A stretch of 64,000 nt of DNA, from contig QIGK01000026.1 in the NCBI GenBank assembly GCA_003228875.1, positions 55,494 to 119,493 of the forward strand. The letters run 5' to 3'. The DNA is from Rhodobacterales bacterium. GTDB taxonomy: Bacteria; Pseudomonadota; Alphaproteobacteria; Rhodobacterales; Rhodobacteraceae. The translations under genes were made by a program, and so were the position numbers. A model generated the notes under the pieces. That model did no database searches, was not told the origin of the DNA, and was given only the letters and a program-made list of their open reading frames with translations. Each line of letters starts with the position of its first letter. The first letter of the stretch is position 1. This document shows positions 9,153-17,444 of this stretch, piece after piece.

Positions 9153-9683
9153 TTATACCGCGTAGATCGCGCTATTTTTCATCCGGCTCCACTCAGCCAT
9201 TTTGGTGCTGCCAGTATCCATAGTGCCGTCTGGTTTTTGTGGAATATATTCGGCCTTCATGGCACCGTATTCCATGGTAACGCTTTCTTCCAGATCATCC
9301 TCGGAACCAGACCATTCAATGTCTGATACCAAAACGTGCTTTAGCGAAAACTTCATGAAAGTCGCGCCGGATTTATCGCCAGCACCGCCAGAACGGCGTA
9401 GTTCAATAACACATTCTTCAAAATGGCGGCCAACGCAAAGCTGCTGGAAAAGGCCCGCAGATGCTGTGCATGTGCGTTTTGTGTAACTGAAAGGTTTGAA
9501 CGATGATTTGCCACCGCCACCGCCACCGCTGTGAGAACCAATTTTGATTTCGTTTTCAGCACCCATTGTAAACGAAGTAAGTTCAAAAGCTTTTTTGTCT
9601 TTGAAATATTCGTCGTTGGATTCGCCCGGAACTTTCGCTTGGTCGATTGTAGATGTGAAGTATAAAAATGCGTCCATTGCCAT
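9153..9683 (-). CDS. hcp: T6SS tube protein Hcp
   Basis: A 176-residue Hcp family protein, which stacks as hexameric rings to form the inner tube and is secreted. It begins MAMDAFLYFTSTIDQAKVPG, matching the typical Hcp N-terminus around the IxGES motif, and contains FSYTKRTCTASAGLFQQLCV and a C-terminal VTMEYGAMKAEY strand typical of the family. A short Gly-rich insertion (SHSGGGGGGKSS, about residues 50-61) lies where Hcp proteins have a variable extended loop. AGGAGA lies eight bases before the ATG. It sits between tssC and tagJ with its own 3' hairpins, as expected for the most abundant T6SS component. Confidence 0.94.
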   Translation of the reverse strand: MAMDAFLYFTSTIDQAKVPGESNDEYFKDKKAFELTSFTMGAENEIKIGSHSGGGGGGKSSFKPFSYTKRTCTASAGLFQQLCVGRHFEECVIELRRSGGAGDKSGATFMKFSLKHVLVSDIEWSGSEDDLEESVTMEYGAMKAEYIPQKPDGTMDTGSTKMAEWSRMKNSAIYAV

Positions 9684-9768
9684 TGTATCATCTCCTAAAT
9701 GATTTTTAAGTTGCGGCCCTTATTTGAGCCATGCCCCGGGAGCGAACCCCCGTTGCGTTATTATACTA

Positions 9769-11262
9769 CTAGCCCTTCTCGGAAGGCAGTTTCGACACCA
9801 AACGGAGAGAAACCGACAGCCCTTCAAGCTGATAATGCGGGCGAAGGAAAAACTTCGAAGAGTAATAACCGGGGTTGCCCTCGACCTCTTCGACGACCAC
9901 CTCAGCGGCGGCCAACGGTTTTTGGGCCTTCACCTCTTCTGACGAAATGTCAGCGTTAAAGTCTACATAGTTGTTAATCCATGTTTGTAACCAGTCTTGC
10001 ATCGCATCGCGCTCTTTAAATGAACCGAGCTTATCGCGAACGATACACTTCAGATAGTGAGCGAAGCGGCAAGTTGCAAATAAATAGGGTAATCTTGCCC
10101 CGAGATTCGCATTTGCGGTCGCGTCAGGGTCATCATATTCGGCTGGTTTATGCAGCGACTGCGCGCCAATAAATGCAGCAAGATCAGAGTTCTTGCGATG
10201 CACAAGCGGCATTAAACCGTTATTGGCCAGCTCAGCCTCGCGCCGGTCAGAAATTGCAATCTCCGTTGGGCATTTCATGTCCACGCCCCCGTCATCCGAC
10301 GGGAAAGTATGGGTCGGCAGGCCCTCAACAGCGCCACCGGATTCAACCCCGCGAATACGGGTACACCAGCCATATTGCTTAAACGACTGGGTGATGTTCG
10401 TGGCCATGCCATAGGCCGCATTGACCCATGAATAATTGCCGCTATCTGCGCCCTCTGTGTCTTCCTCAAAGGCGAATTCTTCCACAGGGTCGGTTTTCGC
10501 CCCATAAGGATGACGGCCAAGGAAACGCGGCATAGCCAATGCCAGATACTGGCTGTCAGCACTTTCGCGCAGTGAACGCCAAGCCGCATATTCTGGTGTT
10601 GAGAAAATTTTGGTCAAGTCACGTGGATTTGCCAATTCAGCCCAGCTGTCCATTTGCATCAGCGATGGTTCAGCACCGGTCAGGAACGGCGCATGCGCAG
10701 CCGCCGCAACCTTGGCCATTTCACCCAGTAATTCAACATCGGGGGGCGAATGGTCAAAATGATAATCGCCCATGATGCAGCCATAAGGCTCACCACCAAA
10801 CTGGCCATATTCTTCTTCATACAACTTTTTGAAAATCGGAGACTGATCCCATGCCGTGCCCTTGAATTTGCGCATGGTTTTTGACAGATCTTTTTTCGAA
10901 ATATTCAAAACACGAATTTTAAGCTGTTCGTCGGTTTCAGTGTTGTTCACCAAGTACGACAGGCCGCGCCACGCGCTTTCCAGCTTTTGGTATTCTTCAT
11001 TATGAATAATTTCATTGACCTGCGCGGTCAGGGTTTTGTCGATCTCAGCAATGATGCCTTCAATGGTTTTAAGGGCGTCGTCTGAAATCAGATCGGTGTT
11101 GGCCAGCGCTTGCTGTGCTAAAGTTTTTACCGCTTCTTCCACCGCAGATTTTGCTGCATCGGATTTTGGCTTAAATTCTTTTTGCAACAGATTTGCAAAA
11201 TCATCATTTGCAAAAATAGATTCTGTTGCGCCAGCTGCGGCTTGTTTTTCTGCTTCAGCCAT
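9769..11262 (-). CDS. tssC: T6SS sheath large subunit TssC
   Basis: A 497-residue TssC/VipB protein that forms the contractile sheath with TssB. Recognised blocks are the N-terminal helical region, LESAWRGLSYLV at about 100, PFLTGAEPSLM, MPRFLGRHPYG, and the C-terminal ATCRFAHYLKCI with DKLGSFKERD. Its ATG overlaps the tssB stop by one base (TAATG), which would keep the two subunits near equal stoichiometry. Length is normal. Confidence 0.96.
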   Translation of the reverse strand: MAEAEKQAAAGATESIFANDDFANLLQKEFKPKSDAAKSAVEEAVKTLAQQALANTDLISDDALKTIEGIIAEIDKTLTAQVNEIIHNEEYQKLESAWRGLSYLVNNTETDEQLKIRVLNISKKDLSKTMRKFKGTAWDQSPIFKKLYEEEYGQFGGEPYGCIMGDYHFDHSPPDVELLGEMAKVAAAAHAPFLTGAEPSLMQMDSWAELANPRDLTKIFSTPEYAAWRSLRESADSQYLALAMPRFLGRHPYGAKTDPVEEFAFEEDTEGADSGNYSWVNAAYGMATNITQSFKQYGWCTRIRGVESGGAVEGLPTHTFPSDDGGVDMKCPTEIAISDRREAELANNGLMPLVHRKNSDLAAFIGAQSLHKPAEYDDPDATANANLGARLPYLFATCRFAHYLKCIVRDKLGSFKERDAMQDWLQTWINNYVDFNADISSEEVKAQKPLAAAEVVVEEVEGNPGYYSSKFFLRPHYQLEGLSVSLRLVSKLPSEKG

Positions 11263-11771
11263 TATTCAGCCTCCCCTTCGTCTTTGGCCTTGGGGGTGGA
11301 GCCCAAAGCTTTCATCAAAGTTGGGTCAGAAGTGATCTTTGCCATCAAATCTTCTGCGCCGGTCTTGCCATCCATATAGGTCATGAGATTTGACAATTGT
11401 GTCCGCGCCTCAAGCAATTTACGCAGCGGTTCAACATTGCGGGCTATCGCGGCCGGGCTGAAATCATCCATGGATTCAAACGTGATGTCCACCGCCATGT
11501 TGCCTTCACCCGTCATGGTGTTTGGCACTGAAAACGCCGCGCGCGGCTTCATTGATTTCATACGGCTATCAAAATTATCGATGTCGATCTCAAGAAACTT
11601 GCGGTCAGCAACCGCTGGCAACGGCTCCTCTGATTTACCCGAAAGATCGGACATAACGCCCATCACAAACGGCAACTGAATCTTTTTCTCAGCGCCATAC
11701 AGCTCTACATCATATTCAATCTGAACCCGCGGTGCGCGGTTTCGGGCTATAAATTTTTGACTACTTGCCAT
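11262..11771 (-). CDS. tssB: T6SS sheath small subunit TssB, intact copy
   Basis: A 169-residue TssB/VipA protein. It contains the family blocks VQIEYDVELYGAEKKIQLPF, DLSGKSEEPLP, RKFLEIDIDNFD and ITFESMDDFSPAAIA, and a charged C-terminus. TssB forms obligate heterodimers with TssC and in several systems carries the ClpV- or TagJ-binding helix. It is the second gene of the run, after tssA. Its first 60 residues are almost identical, at protein and DNA level, to the truncated copy at the left edge, which points to a recent duplication or gene conversion. Confidence 0.96.
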   Translation of the reverse strand: MASSQKFIARNRAPRVQIEYDVELYGAEKKIQLPFVMGVMSDLSGKSEEPLPAVADRKFLEIDIDNFDSRMKSMKPRAAFSVPNTMTGEGNMAVDITFESMDDFSPAAIARNVEPLRKLLEARTQLSNLMTYMDGKTGAEDLMAKITSDPTLMKALGSTPKAKDEGEAE

Positions 11772-11825
11772 TTTCTTTGATTCCTTCCCTTAAATCTTTT
11801 TACTTATCTACTTAATCTACAATGC

Positions 11826-12851
11826 TTAATACCCATCTTCGCGGATGCCGCTGATGGTTCTGACCTGATCCATACCATTGGAGGCAATATCCTCCATGAT
11901 GGTCATAAAATCAGCTGCAACCAGTTTGCGCGCCCGCTGTAAAATCATTGGCACCGGGCTTGATGGTTCTGATCGGGCATAATATTCGCAAATTTTGTCA
12001 ATCATCCGCGTAACATCATCGGTGGAATTAATTGCGCCGCTTATGGCCCCGCCGCGTGTAACGGGTGTCGCACTTCCCGTAGAATCTAGCCCGCCATCCC
12101 CCTCAGGTTCAGCACCGCCCATCACTTTATTGATCGAAGTCTCGGCTTTGAATAACAATTTATCAAGATCGCTAAAATCCGGTCCGAGCGACCCGACTTT
12201 ATCATCCAGAAATGTTGTAATGTTTTTTACATGAACCCGGCACTTGGACACTGCCTCGCGAATAGCGGTCATTGTTTCAGGGTCGGTATCTTGAAAAGCG
12301 GCCGAAATAGCAGCCGAATCGGGGGTTGTTTCCATATCGGCCGGCTGCGGGGTTTCCCCCTCAGCCACAGCGATATCGCGCAGAGACCAGCGCCCCATGG
12401 CGCGGCTATCGGTCAGATGGGCCCGCTTTACTGCCCGTAATACCGTTTCAGGCGCGGTAAGCCCGCGCAAAGCATTGACCCGCATGGTCGGATCATTGTC
12501 GTCTTCTTCATCCAGCAACGGATAAACTCCGTCCCAGTATTTATCCAATACGCCGTGAATATAAGCCAACGCGCGTTCAAACGGTACAAACCCGTCGGAG
12601 TGCAAAACGCCTTCACACAGGTAAACCGCAGCGCGCAAATCTTTGGAACGCCCGAGTATATCCAAAGACATCGTGGCAACTTTTGAAAAGTCGACCCCCT
12701 CAGCAGCAATGACGGAATCACCGACTTGTTGCTCGCCCTTGGCAACGGCAATGGTTTCCAGTTCAATAAAATCAGGATCGTATTCCAAATCCTCCCCGCA
12801 CGGAGAGTCACCGTCATATTCCGCCAATAATGCATCAACGTCTATTGCCAT
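11826..12851 (-). CDS. tssA: T6SS protein TssA (ImpA N-terminal domain)
   Basis: I place the start at the ATG at 12851, preceded by GGGGGAAG; a further upstream ATG adds 14 unsupported residues. The 341-residue product begins with the ImpA_N domain: SPCGEDLEYDPDFIELE, LRAAVYLCEG and KYWDGVYPLLDEEDDNDPTMR are typical. TssA organises baseplate and tail assembly. The protein is short, with a Gly/Thr linker around 260-280 and a helical C-terminus (MIDKICEYYARSEPSSPVP), consistent with the short TssA class. It is the first gene of the leftward T6SS operon, with the promoter expected in 12852-13094. Confidence 0.93.
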   Translation of the reverse strand: MAIDVDALLAEYDGDSPCGEDLEYDPDFIELETIAVAKGEQQVGDSVIAAEGVDFSKVATMSLDILGRSKDLRAAVYLCEGVLHSDGFVPFERALAYIHGVLDKYWDGVYPLLDEEDDNDPTMRVNALRGLTAPETVLRAVKRAHLTDSRAMGRWSLRDIAVAEGETPQPADMETTPDSAAISAAFQDTDPETMTAIREAVSKCRVHVKNITTFLDDKVGSLGPDFSDLDKLLFKAETSINKVMGGAEPEGDGGLDSTGSATPVTRGGAISGAINSTDDVTRMIDKICEYYARSEPSSPVPMILQRARKLVAADFMTIMEDIASNGMDQVRTISGIREDGY

Positions 12852-13094
12852 AACTTCCCCCAATGCGGTATCCGGCAACAGTCCCGCATGCAATAGTTAC
12901 ATATTTTTCATAGTCTAGGCTTAAAAAGCTCATCCGGCAATCGATTAAATTCAATAATTGTCATTGTTTCTGGCACATTAACTATTGAATACCTGTTTCA
13001 GGGTTAATCAGGTTATCTTGGGTTGGGCCCGCCTTATCCATCGACTTATATCATTAATCTGCGTAGCCTGCCCGAAAACCAACCGGGGAAATTA
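12852..13094. other. Divergent intergenic region between tssA and M15 peptidase
   Basis: AT-rich stretch with no gene. For the leftward T6SS operon a weak sigma70-like pair can be read on the minus strand (TTGCCG, 17 bases, TAGACT, with the -35 near 12940), spanning the short inverted repeat AGCTTTTTAAGCC. These matches are weak and the promoter is only a guess. The longer reading of the M15 gene from 13023 is unlikely. Confidence 0.35.
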
Positions 13095-13910
13095 ATGAAA
13101 GTCGCGAGTTTTCTGTTAGCCTTTGCAATTCTGGCCACGCCTGCGGGCTGGTATCTGGCGCAATATTTATTCTGGACCAATCAGGATTTTGCCAGTCGCG
13201 AAGAATTTGTTGAGATGCAGGATCAGGTCAAGGCCCTGACCATCAACTTTAACAATATGCAGCAGCAGGTTGAAATATTGCAATCGCGTGGCGTCAATAC
13301 TGAAAGTTCCACATCTGTTGAGGTTGAAGAAAGGATTGACACATTAGCGGACAGCTTTTCACAAGTTGCTTTGATCGCGGATCGACGCAATGTGAACGAA
13401 GGCATGACCAATTCCTCCTCCAGCTATCTTGTTGGTATATTTGGGCTACCGCGCGCCGAAATGACTGTAGATTGCGCACCAATGACCAACCCAATTCTGA
13501 AAGACCTTGTGCAGACCGTCGATGTCGGCCCAATTCGCGTTACAATGCTGGAGCCAGCCATAATATCGCTGCGGCAAGTTTTTCGGAATGTCCAGATTTT
13601 TGAGCCGGAACTATATGCGCGCCTCTCCAGCGCAGGGTCGCTTTGTGTGCGCTGGATCCGTGGATCGACAACTTCGGTTTCCACCCACGCTTTTGGGTTG
13701 TCGGTTGACCTGAACATTGATGGCGTACTGGATGTGCTGGGCGATGGCCGCACCCAGTTAGGCCTTATTTTATTGGCAGATTTCTTCAAAAAAGAAGGCT
13801 GGTACTGGGGCGCAAGCTTTGGCCGCGAAGATTCCATGCACTTTCAGGTATCGCGTGAAAAAATCGAAACATGGCGGCGTCTTGGCCAAATCCCCGATGG
13901 GTTGAATTAA
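13095..13910 (+). CDS. Membrane-anchored M15-family peptidoglycan peptidase (VanY/TagX-like)
   Basis: I start at the ATG at 13095, preceded by GGGGAA; the product (271 residues) begins MKVASFLLAFAILATPAGWY, a signal anchor. A coiled-coil stretch (about 40-90) follows, then a C-terminal M15 domain. The zinc site is visible: STHAFGLSVD gives the SxHxxGxxxD motif and EDSMHF the second histidine. M15 enzymes cleave D-Ala or L,D bonds of peptidoglycan stems. Acinetobacter TagX is an M15-type L,D-endopeptidase needed for T6SS assembly. This gene starts divergently from tssA, so a similar role in opening the cell wall for the T6SS envelope complex is a fair inference; an envelope-remodelling enzyme without T6SS link is the alternative. 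Confidence 0.85.
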   Translation: MKVASFLLAFAILATPAGWYLAQYLFWTNQDFASREEFVEMQDQVKALTINFNNMQQQVEILQSRGVNTESSTSVEVEERIDTLADSFSQVALIADRRNVNEGMTNSSSSYLVGIFGLPRAEMTVDCAPMTNPILKDLVQTVDVGPIRVTMLEPAIISLRQVFRNVQIFEPELYARLSSAGSLCVRWIRGSTTSVSTHAFGLSVDLNIDGVLDVLGDGRTQLGLILLADFFKKEGWYWGASFGREDSMHFQVSREKIETWRRLGQIPDGLN

Positions 13911-13915
13911 CCCTG

Positions 13916-14374
13916 TCAGGAAAGTTGGGCCAAATCATTTGACAACGCCCGTGCATCGGCAATTGCGGCTTGAAGCGAAGCCAGCCGTTGCGCATCATTG
14001 CTGCCGGATGGTGACGTATTGACCACCATATTAACCCGTTGGGTAATGCCGCTGGAAAGCGTCACACCCGCTGCGCGAAGCGAAGCAACTTGATTGGCAA
14101 TATCAACCCGTAACTGCGTATGAATGGCGCGCAACCGTTCAATTTCAGCCGCAATATTTGCAGATTGTTGCGCCAAACTTGCTTGTTGTTGACGCAAGTT
14201 TGCCGCCTCGGTTTGATCTTGTTCAAGTGCGGCTTGTTGGGTGTCGACTCGCGCCTGATAGCTGCCGCCGGCAATGCCGGCAACACCAGACAAAAACCCG
14301 CCATCGGCTGGATCACCTGTGGTTTCACACGCAGCGAGCGTCAATGCTGCCATTACAAAAATTGTTTTTTTCAT
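13916..14374 (-). CDS. Small coiled-coil lipoprotein
   Basis: A 152-residue lipoprotein: MKKTIFVMAALTLAAC ends in the lipobox LAAC (Cys16), then a Gly-rich segment and a long Gln/Ala-rich coiled coil (about 45-100) with repeated QQ pairs, and a C-terminal helix. No enzymatic motif. It ends a leftward run with two glycine-zipper lipoproteins and a caspase-family protease, 12 nt after the previous gene, so one operon is likely. Its stop is almost touching the convergent M15 gene. I do not recognise the family; a periplasmic structural role is inference. Confidence 0.78.
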   Translation of the reverse strand: MKKTIFVMAALTLAACETTGDPADGGFLSGVAGIAGGSYQARVDTQQAALEQDQTEAANLRQQQASLAQQSANIAAEIERLRAIHTQLRVDIANQVASLRAAGVTLSSGITQRVNMVVNTSPSGSNDAQRLASLQAAIADARALSNDLAQLS

Positions 14375-14386
14375 GTCAAGATTCCC

Positions 14387-15121
14387 TTAAAGTTCATCTG
14401 CAAGATCGTCAGCAACCTGACGCATTTGGGTAATCCGAGTGCTGAGCTCTGCCAGTTCGGCGTCAATATTATTGTCACCCCTATCTACTGCAACCACGCG
14501 GCGGGCTTTGGAAAATTCACGGTGGCGTTTTTCGGCCCCGTTTGTAGCGCGCTCCATCTCGCGCAGATTCGCGCGCGCTTCTTGTATTTCAGTATTCAGC
14601 CGTGCCGAATCAGCCGTGCCCGCGTCCACTGCTGCCCGAAGGCGGTTCAGTTCCGAAACCTGACGGTTCAAAACGGACTGCATGACTTGCAGTGTCGCTA
14701 ATGTCTCAGCATTATTTGCCCGAATATCGGCACGGGCACGCTCCAGTCTTTCTTCTTCATTGGCAAAGTCTCTTTGCAAAAATCCAACATAAGTACCGGC
14801 CACTGCGCCGGCCAATGCGCCGCCAAGCAAATAGCCACCAACCCCGCCGCCCCCAAACGGATTACCGCTGGCATCCCGATCCAACAGGCCAATCGCAAGC
14901 CCTGCCAATGCCCCAACGGCAATGGCCTCAACAATGGTTTTTTGCATCGCAGTGGAGCGTTCGCGCAATTCAACCTCAGCAGAGGATGTCCCGACCGCAG
15001 ACACACCGCCAGTGCTGGTAACAATTGGAATAACACAGCCTGAAACCAGCAACGGAGCTGAAAGGCTAAGACATATCATGCCATATCTTATTGGATCTCT
15101 GGATTTTAAAATATTGATCAT
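14387..15121 (-). CDS. Glycine-zipper lipoprotein A
   Basis: A 244-residue lipoprotein with signal sequence and lipobox VSGC (about Cys29). The mature part has a helix with RERSTAMQKTIVEAIAVGAL, then a glycine-zipper segment (GGGGVGGYLLGGALAGAVAG) that could insert in or pack against a membrane, then a long coiled coil and a C-terminal helix with LAELSTRITQMRQVADDLAD. It is clearly a paralogue of the next gene upstream: both share the SAAMQKT/STAMQKT helix, glycine zipper, coiled coil and the closing LSxxIxQMRxxAxDLxxxL. Its ATG overlaps the upstream stop by four bases, so translation is coupled. Function unknown. Confidence 0.8.
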   Translation of the reverse strand: MINILKSRDPIRYGMICLSLSAPLLVSGCVIPIVTSTGGVSAVGTSSAEVELRERSTAMQKTIVEAIAVGALAGLAIGLLDRDASGNPFGGGGVGGYLLGGALAGAVAGTYVGFLQRDFANEEERLERARADIRANNAETLATLQVMQSVLNRQVSELNRLRAAVDAGTADSARLNTEIQEARANLREMERATNGAEKRHREFSKARRVVAVDRGDNNIDAELAELSTRITQMRQVADDLADEL

Positions 15122-15822
15122 AATTGCTCCACTAAATCTTCTGCTATTTTTCGCATTTGTTCGATTTGTCGGCTAAGCTGGCTTAGCTCTGATTGAATTA
15201 AACCAGACCCGCCACTGGTTGCGTTTCGCGCATCGGTAAATTCGTTAAACCGCCCTGTAGCCCCATCCGCAGCGGAATCCATTTCCGCCAGATTGGCCCG
15301 CGCTTGGCTAATTTCCCGTGCCAGCGCGGCAGCATCAGCCGTTCCGGCATTTACCGCTGATTGAATTTGGCGAAGCTCTTGCATCTGATTGCCAAGAACA
15401 ATCCGCATAACCTGCAAGGTCGCCCGCGTTTCAGAAGCATTGGCGGCAACATCCGCCCGCAAAGCCGCGATCTGTGCTTCTTGTGATGCAAAATTATTTT
15501 GTAGATGGGCAATATAAGTGCCGGCAATTGCGCCCGCACCCGCGCCAAAGGTAAAGAATCCGCCAAATCCGGTATTCACTACCCTCACTCTGGGGCCATC
15601 CAAAAGCAACCTTGCCGCCAACCCTGCGACCCCGCCAAGCACAATCGCTTCGGATACGGTTTTTTGCATTGCTGCCGATTGGGACCGTAAATCAAGTTCA
15701 GCAGCCGATAGGCTTGAATCAACCGGTGCAGATACCTGACTGGTGGTTACACAAGCGCTTAGGGTTAGTGCAAACACCATGCTTGTAATAGTTAACTTGT
15801 TGGTAAAAAATCGATAAGCCAC
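15118..15822 (-). CDS. Glycine-zipper lipoprotein B (paralogue)
   Basis: A 234-residue lipoprotein whose signal sequence ends in the lipobox LSAC (about Cys23). It mirrors lipoprotein A: LRSQSAAMQKTVSEAIVLGG, a glycine/phenylalanine-rich zipper (FGGFFTFGAGAGAIAGTYIA), a coiled coil around 110-200 and a C-terminal LSQLSRQIEQMRKIAEDLVE. The tandem paralogues with four-base overlap suggest the two proteins are made together and may form a hetero-oligomer at the outer membrane. The 5' end overlaps the caspase gene by 31 nt. No known domain recognised. Confidence 0.8.
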   Translation of the reverse strand: MAYRFFTNKLTITSMVFALTLSACVTTSQVSAPVDSSLSAAELDLRSQSAAMQKTVSEAIVLGGVAGLAARLLLDGPRVRVVNTGFGGFFTFGAGAGAIAGTYIAHLQNNFASQEAQIAALRADVAANASETRATLQVMRIVLGNQMQELRQIQSAVNAGTADAAALAREISQARANLAEMDSAADGATGRFNEFTDARNATSGGSGLIQSELSQLSRQIEQMRKIAEDLVEQL

Positions 15823-17360
15823 GCATAGGTCCCTTTGGTTTGTTCGTTTGAATTCTGGATATGGCTGATGAACAGCGCCGCATCCTGCGCCAGCCTTTGT
15901 TCCAATCGGCTTAGGCCCGCTTGTTGACCTGAGGAATCCAGCACTGAAGTATCAATACGATCAGGAAAATGAGCAATCGCGCGATCGATCAACTGTTGGT
16001 AATACAAACGGCTTTCATCAAGCCGATCCATAACTAACGCAAGATTTGCCTCAATTGCGGTAATGTCATTACGCGCAGTTTCCAGCAATGGCAGGGCGGC
16101 ATCATTGGTCTGGGCGATTAGTTCGATTTGCCAATAGGCATCATTTGCAATCTTAAGCGTGCGATCAATACTGGACAGCGCTATGATATCCGTGCGCAAT
16201 TGCTGCGCTGTGGTTGCTGCCAAAAATATGGTCATGCGCGCGGCGTCTTGAAACAATCTGTCAGCGCTGGCCTCGTCAGGATTAGGCAATTGGGTGCGAT
16301 ACAAATCAAACGCAGCCGCGAGCGCCGCCAGATTTGCATCCGATAAGGCACGGGTCAATGGCAAGAAACCCAACACCCCAAGTGCAGCTTCGACCCGATC
16401 TGCCGATTCCGGCTCCAGAATTTCAATGCTGGACAGACCAGATGGCGCACCGGCTGCCCGAGCCTGACGGATCATGGTGATCCGGTCGCTGGCAAACTGG
16501 CGAAAAACACCCTCCGGAAAGTCGGTCAAATATTGCTGAAAAGGTTCGGTTTCTGTTTGTGCCGAAATTTGCCGCCAAGCCTGCAATTCACGGGTATATT
16601 CGCTGCTGGCAACCACAATGCCCGCGCGACCGGCAAAATAGTATTCACCCAGCACCGCTTCCTCTACCCAAGGAATTTGCTGTCCACGCGATTCCAGCAC
16701 CACCTGCTGACGCACACGGCCAAACATGATTCGGGCCTCAACCCCGTCAGTTGCAATGTTATTGATTATGGCTTTGGTGAAAATACTATTTTCGCCAGCC
16801 CCGTCATAAGCAACATTTCCGGGGTCAGTAGCATAAGCAATCAGCAGCCCCGCGCCGCCACGGGATCGGGCCAAACCGGGCACCACTTGCCCTGCATCCA
16901 CAAAAGGGTTGTTCCGGCAGGCATCCAGCATCAGCACCCCAAGGTCAGGCTTGGCCCTGCCAAAAACCTCAACGATCTCGCTCATGGTTACAGCCGAGTT
17001 TAACAGAGAACCATCATCAAGCTGGTCAAATTCCCGCCCGATAAAATAGTTTTCCCCGTTGACCTGAACACCGTGTCCAGCAAAGAAAAACACAGCGATT
17101 TCCGCATTTTTCGCGGCCTGTTCAAATTGATCCAGTGCTGCTAAAAAACCGGCCCGATCCTGATCTGTGGCGGCGACCACCTCAAAATTTAATGCTTCGA
17201 GGGCAATCGTCAAAGCGCCTACATCGTTAACCGGGTTTCGCAATGTTAGGTCTGGATTGTCATAATTTGCATTGCCAACCAAAAGCGCTACACGGTTTTG
17301 TGCCAAAGCCGAAAAAGGCAATATCAAAGCAAAAGTAAAAGCAATAATAAATTTAGTCAC
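15792..17360 (-). CDS. Exported caspase-family (C14) protease
   Basis: A 522-residue protein with a cleavable signal peptide (ALA-QNR around residue 20) and an N-terminal caspase p20-like domain. The catalytic His lies in FFFAGHGVQV (His96) and the Cys in LMLDACRNNPF (Cys148), the standard metacaspase/orthocaspase dyad; RVALLVGNANYDNPDL is the usual first strand. The C-terminal 270 residues are helical with Gln/Asp-rich repeats and no recognised domain. It is probably periplasmic and cleaves after basic residues if it behaves like orthocaspases. It lies between the pseudo-caspase gene and the lipoprotein pair in one leftward run beside the T6SS. Substrate unknown. Confidence 0.85.
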   Translation of the reverse strand: MTKFIIAFTFALILPFSALAQNRVALLVGNANYDNPDLTLRNPVNDVGALTIALEALNFEVVAATDQDRAGFLAALDQFEQAAKNAEIAVFFFAGHGVQVNGENYFIGREFDQLDDGSLLNSAVTMSEIVEVFGRAKPDLGVLMLDACRNNPFVDAGQVVPGLARSRGGAGLLIAYATDPGNVAYDGAGENSIFTKAIINNIATDGVEARIMFGRVRQQVVLESRGQQIPWVEEAVLGEYYFAGRAGIVVASSEYTRELQAWRQISAQTETEPFQQYLTDFPEGVFRQFASDRITMIRQARAAGAPSGLSSIEILEPESADRVEAALGVLGFLPLTRALSDANLAALAAAFDLYRTQLPNPDEASADRLFQDAARMTIFLAATTAQQLRTDIIALSSIDRTLKIANDAYWQIELIAQTNDAALPLLETARNDITAIEANLALVMDRLDESRLYYQQLIDRAIAHFPDRIDTSVLDSSGQQAGLSRLEQRLAQDAALFISHIQNSNEQTKGTYAWLIDFLPTS

Positions 17361-17444
17361 TGAATATCTCCGTAACTCAATCTGAAAAATATAGTTTCTG
17401 TAACATATTTTCCGGCTTAGCCCAAACGATTGCCGCGAGATAAT

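Noticed and set aside
9153..9683. Gly-run in Hcp as a sign of fusion or frameshift
   Set aside because: The frame continues cleanly and the run falls at the variable loop of Hcp.
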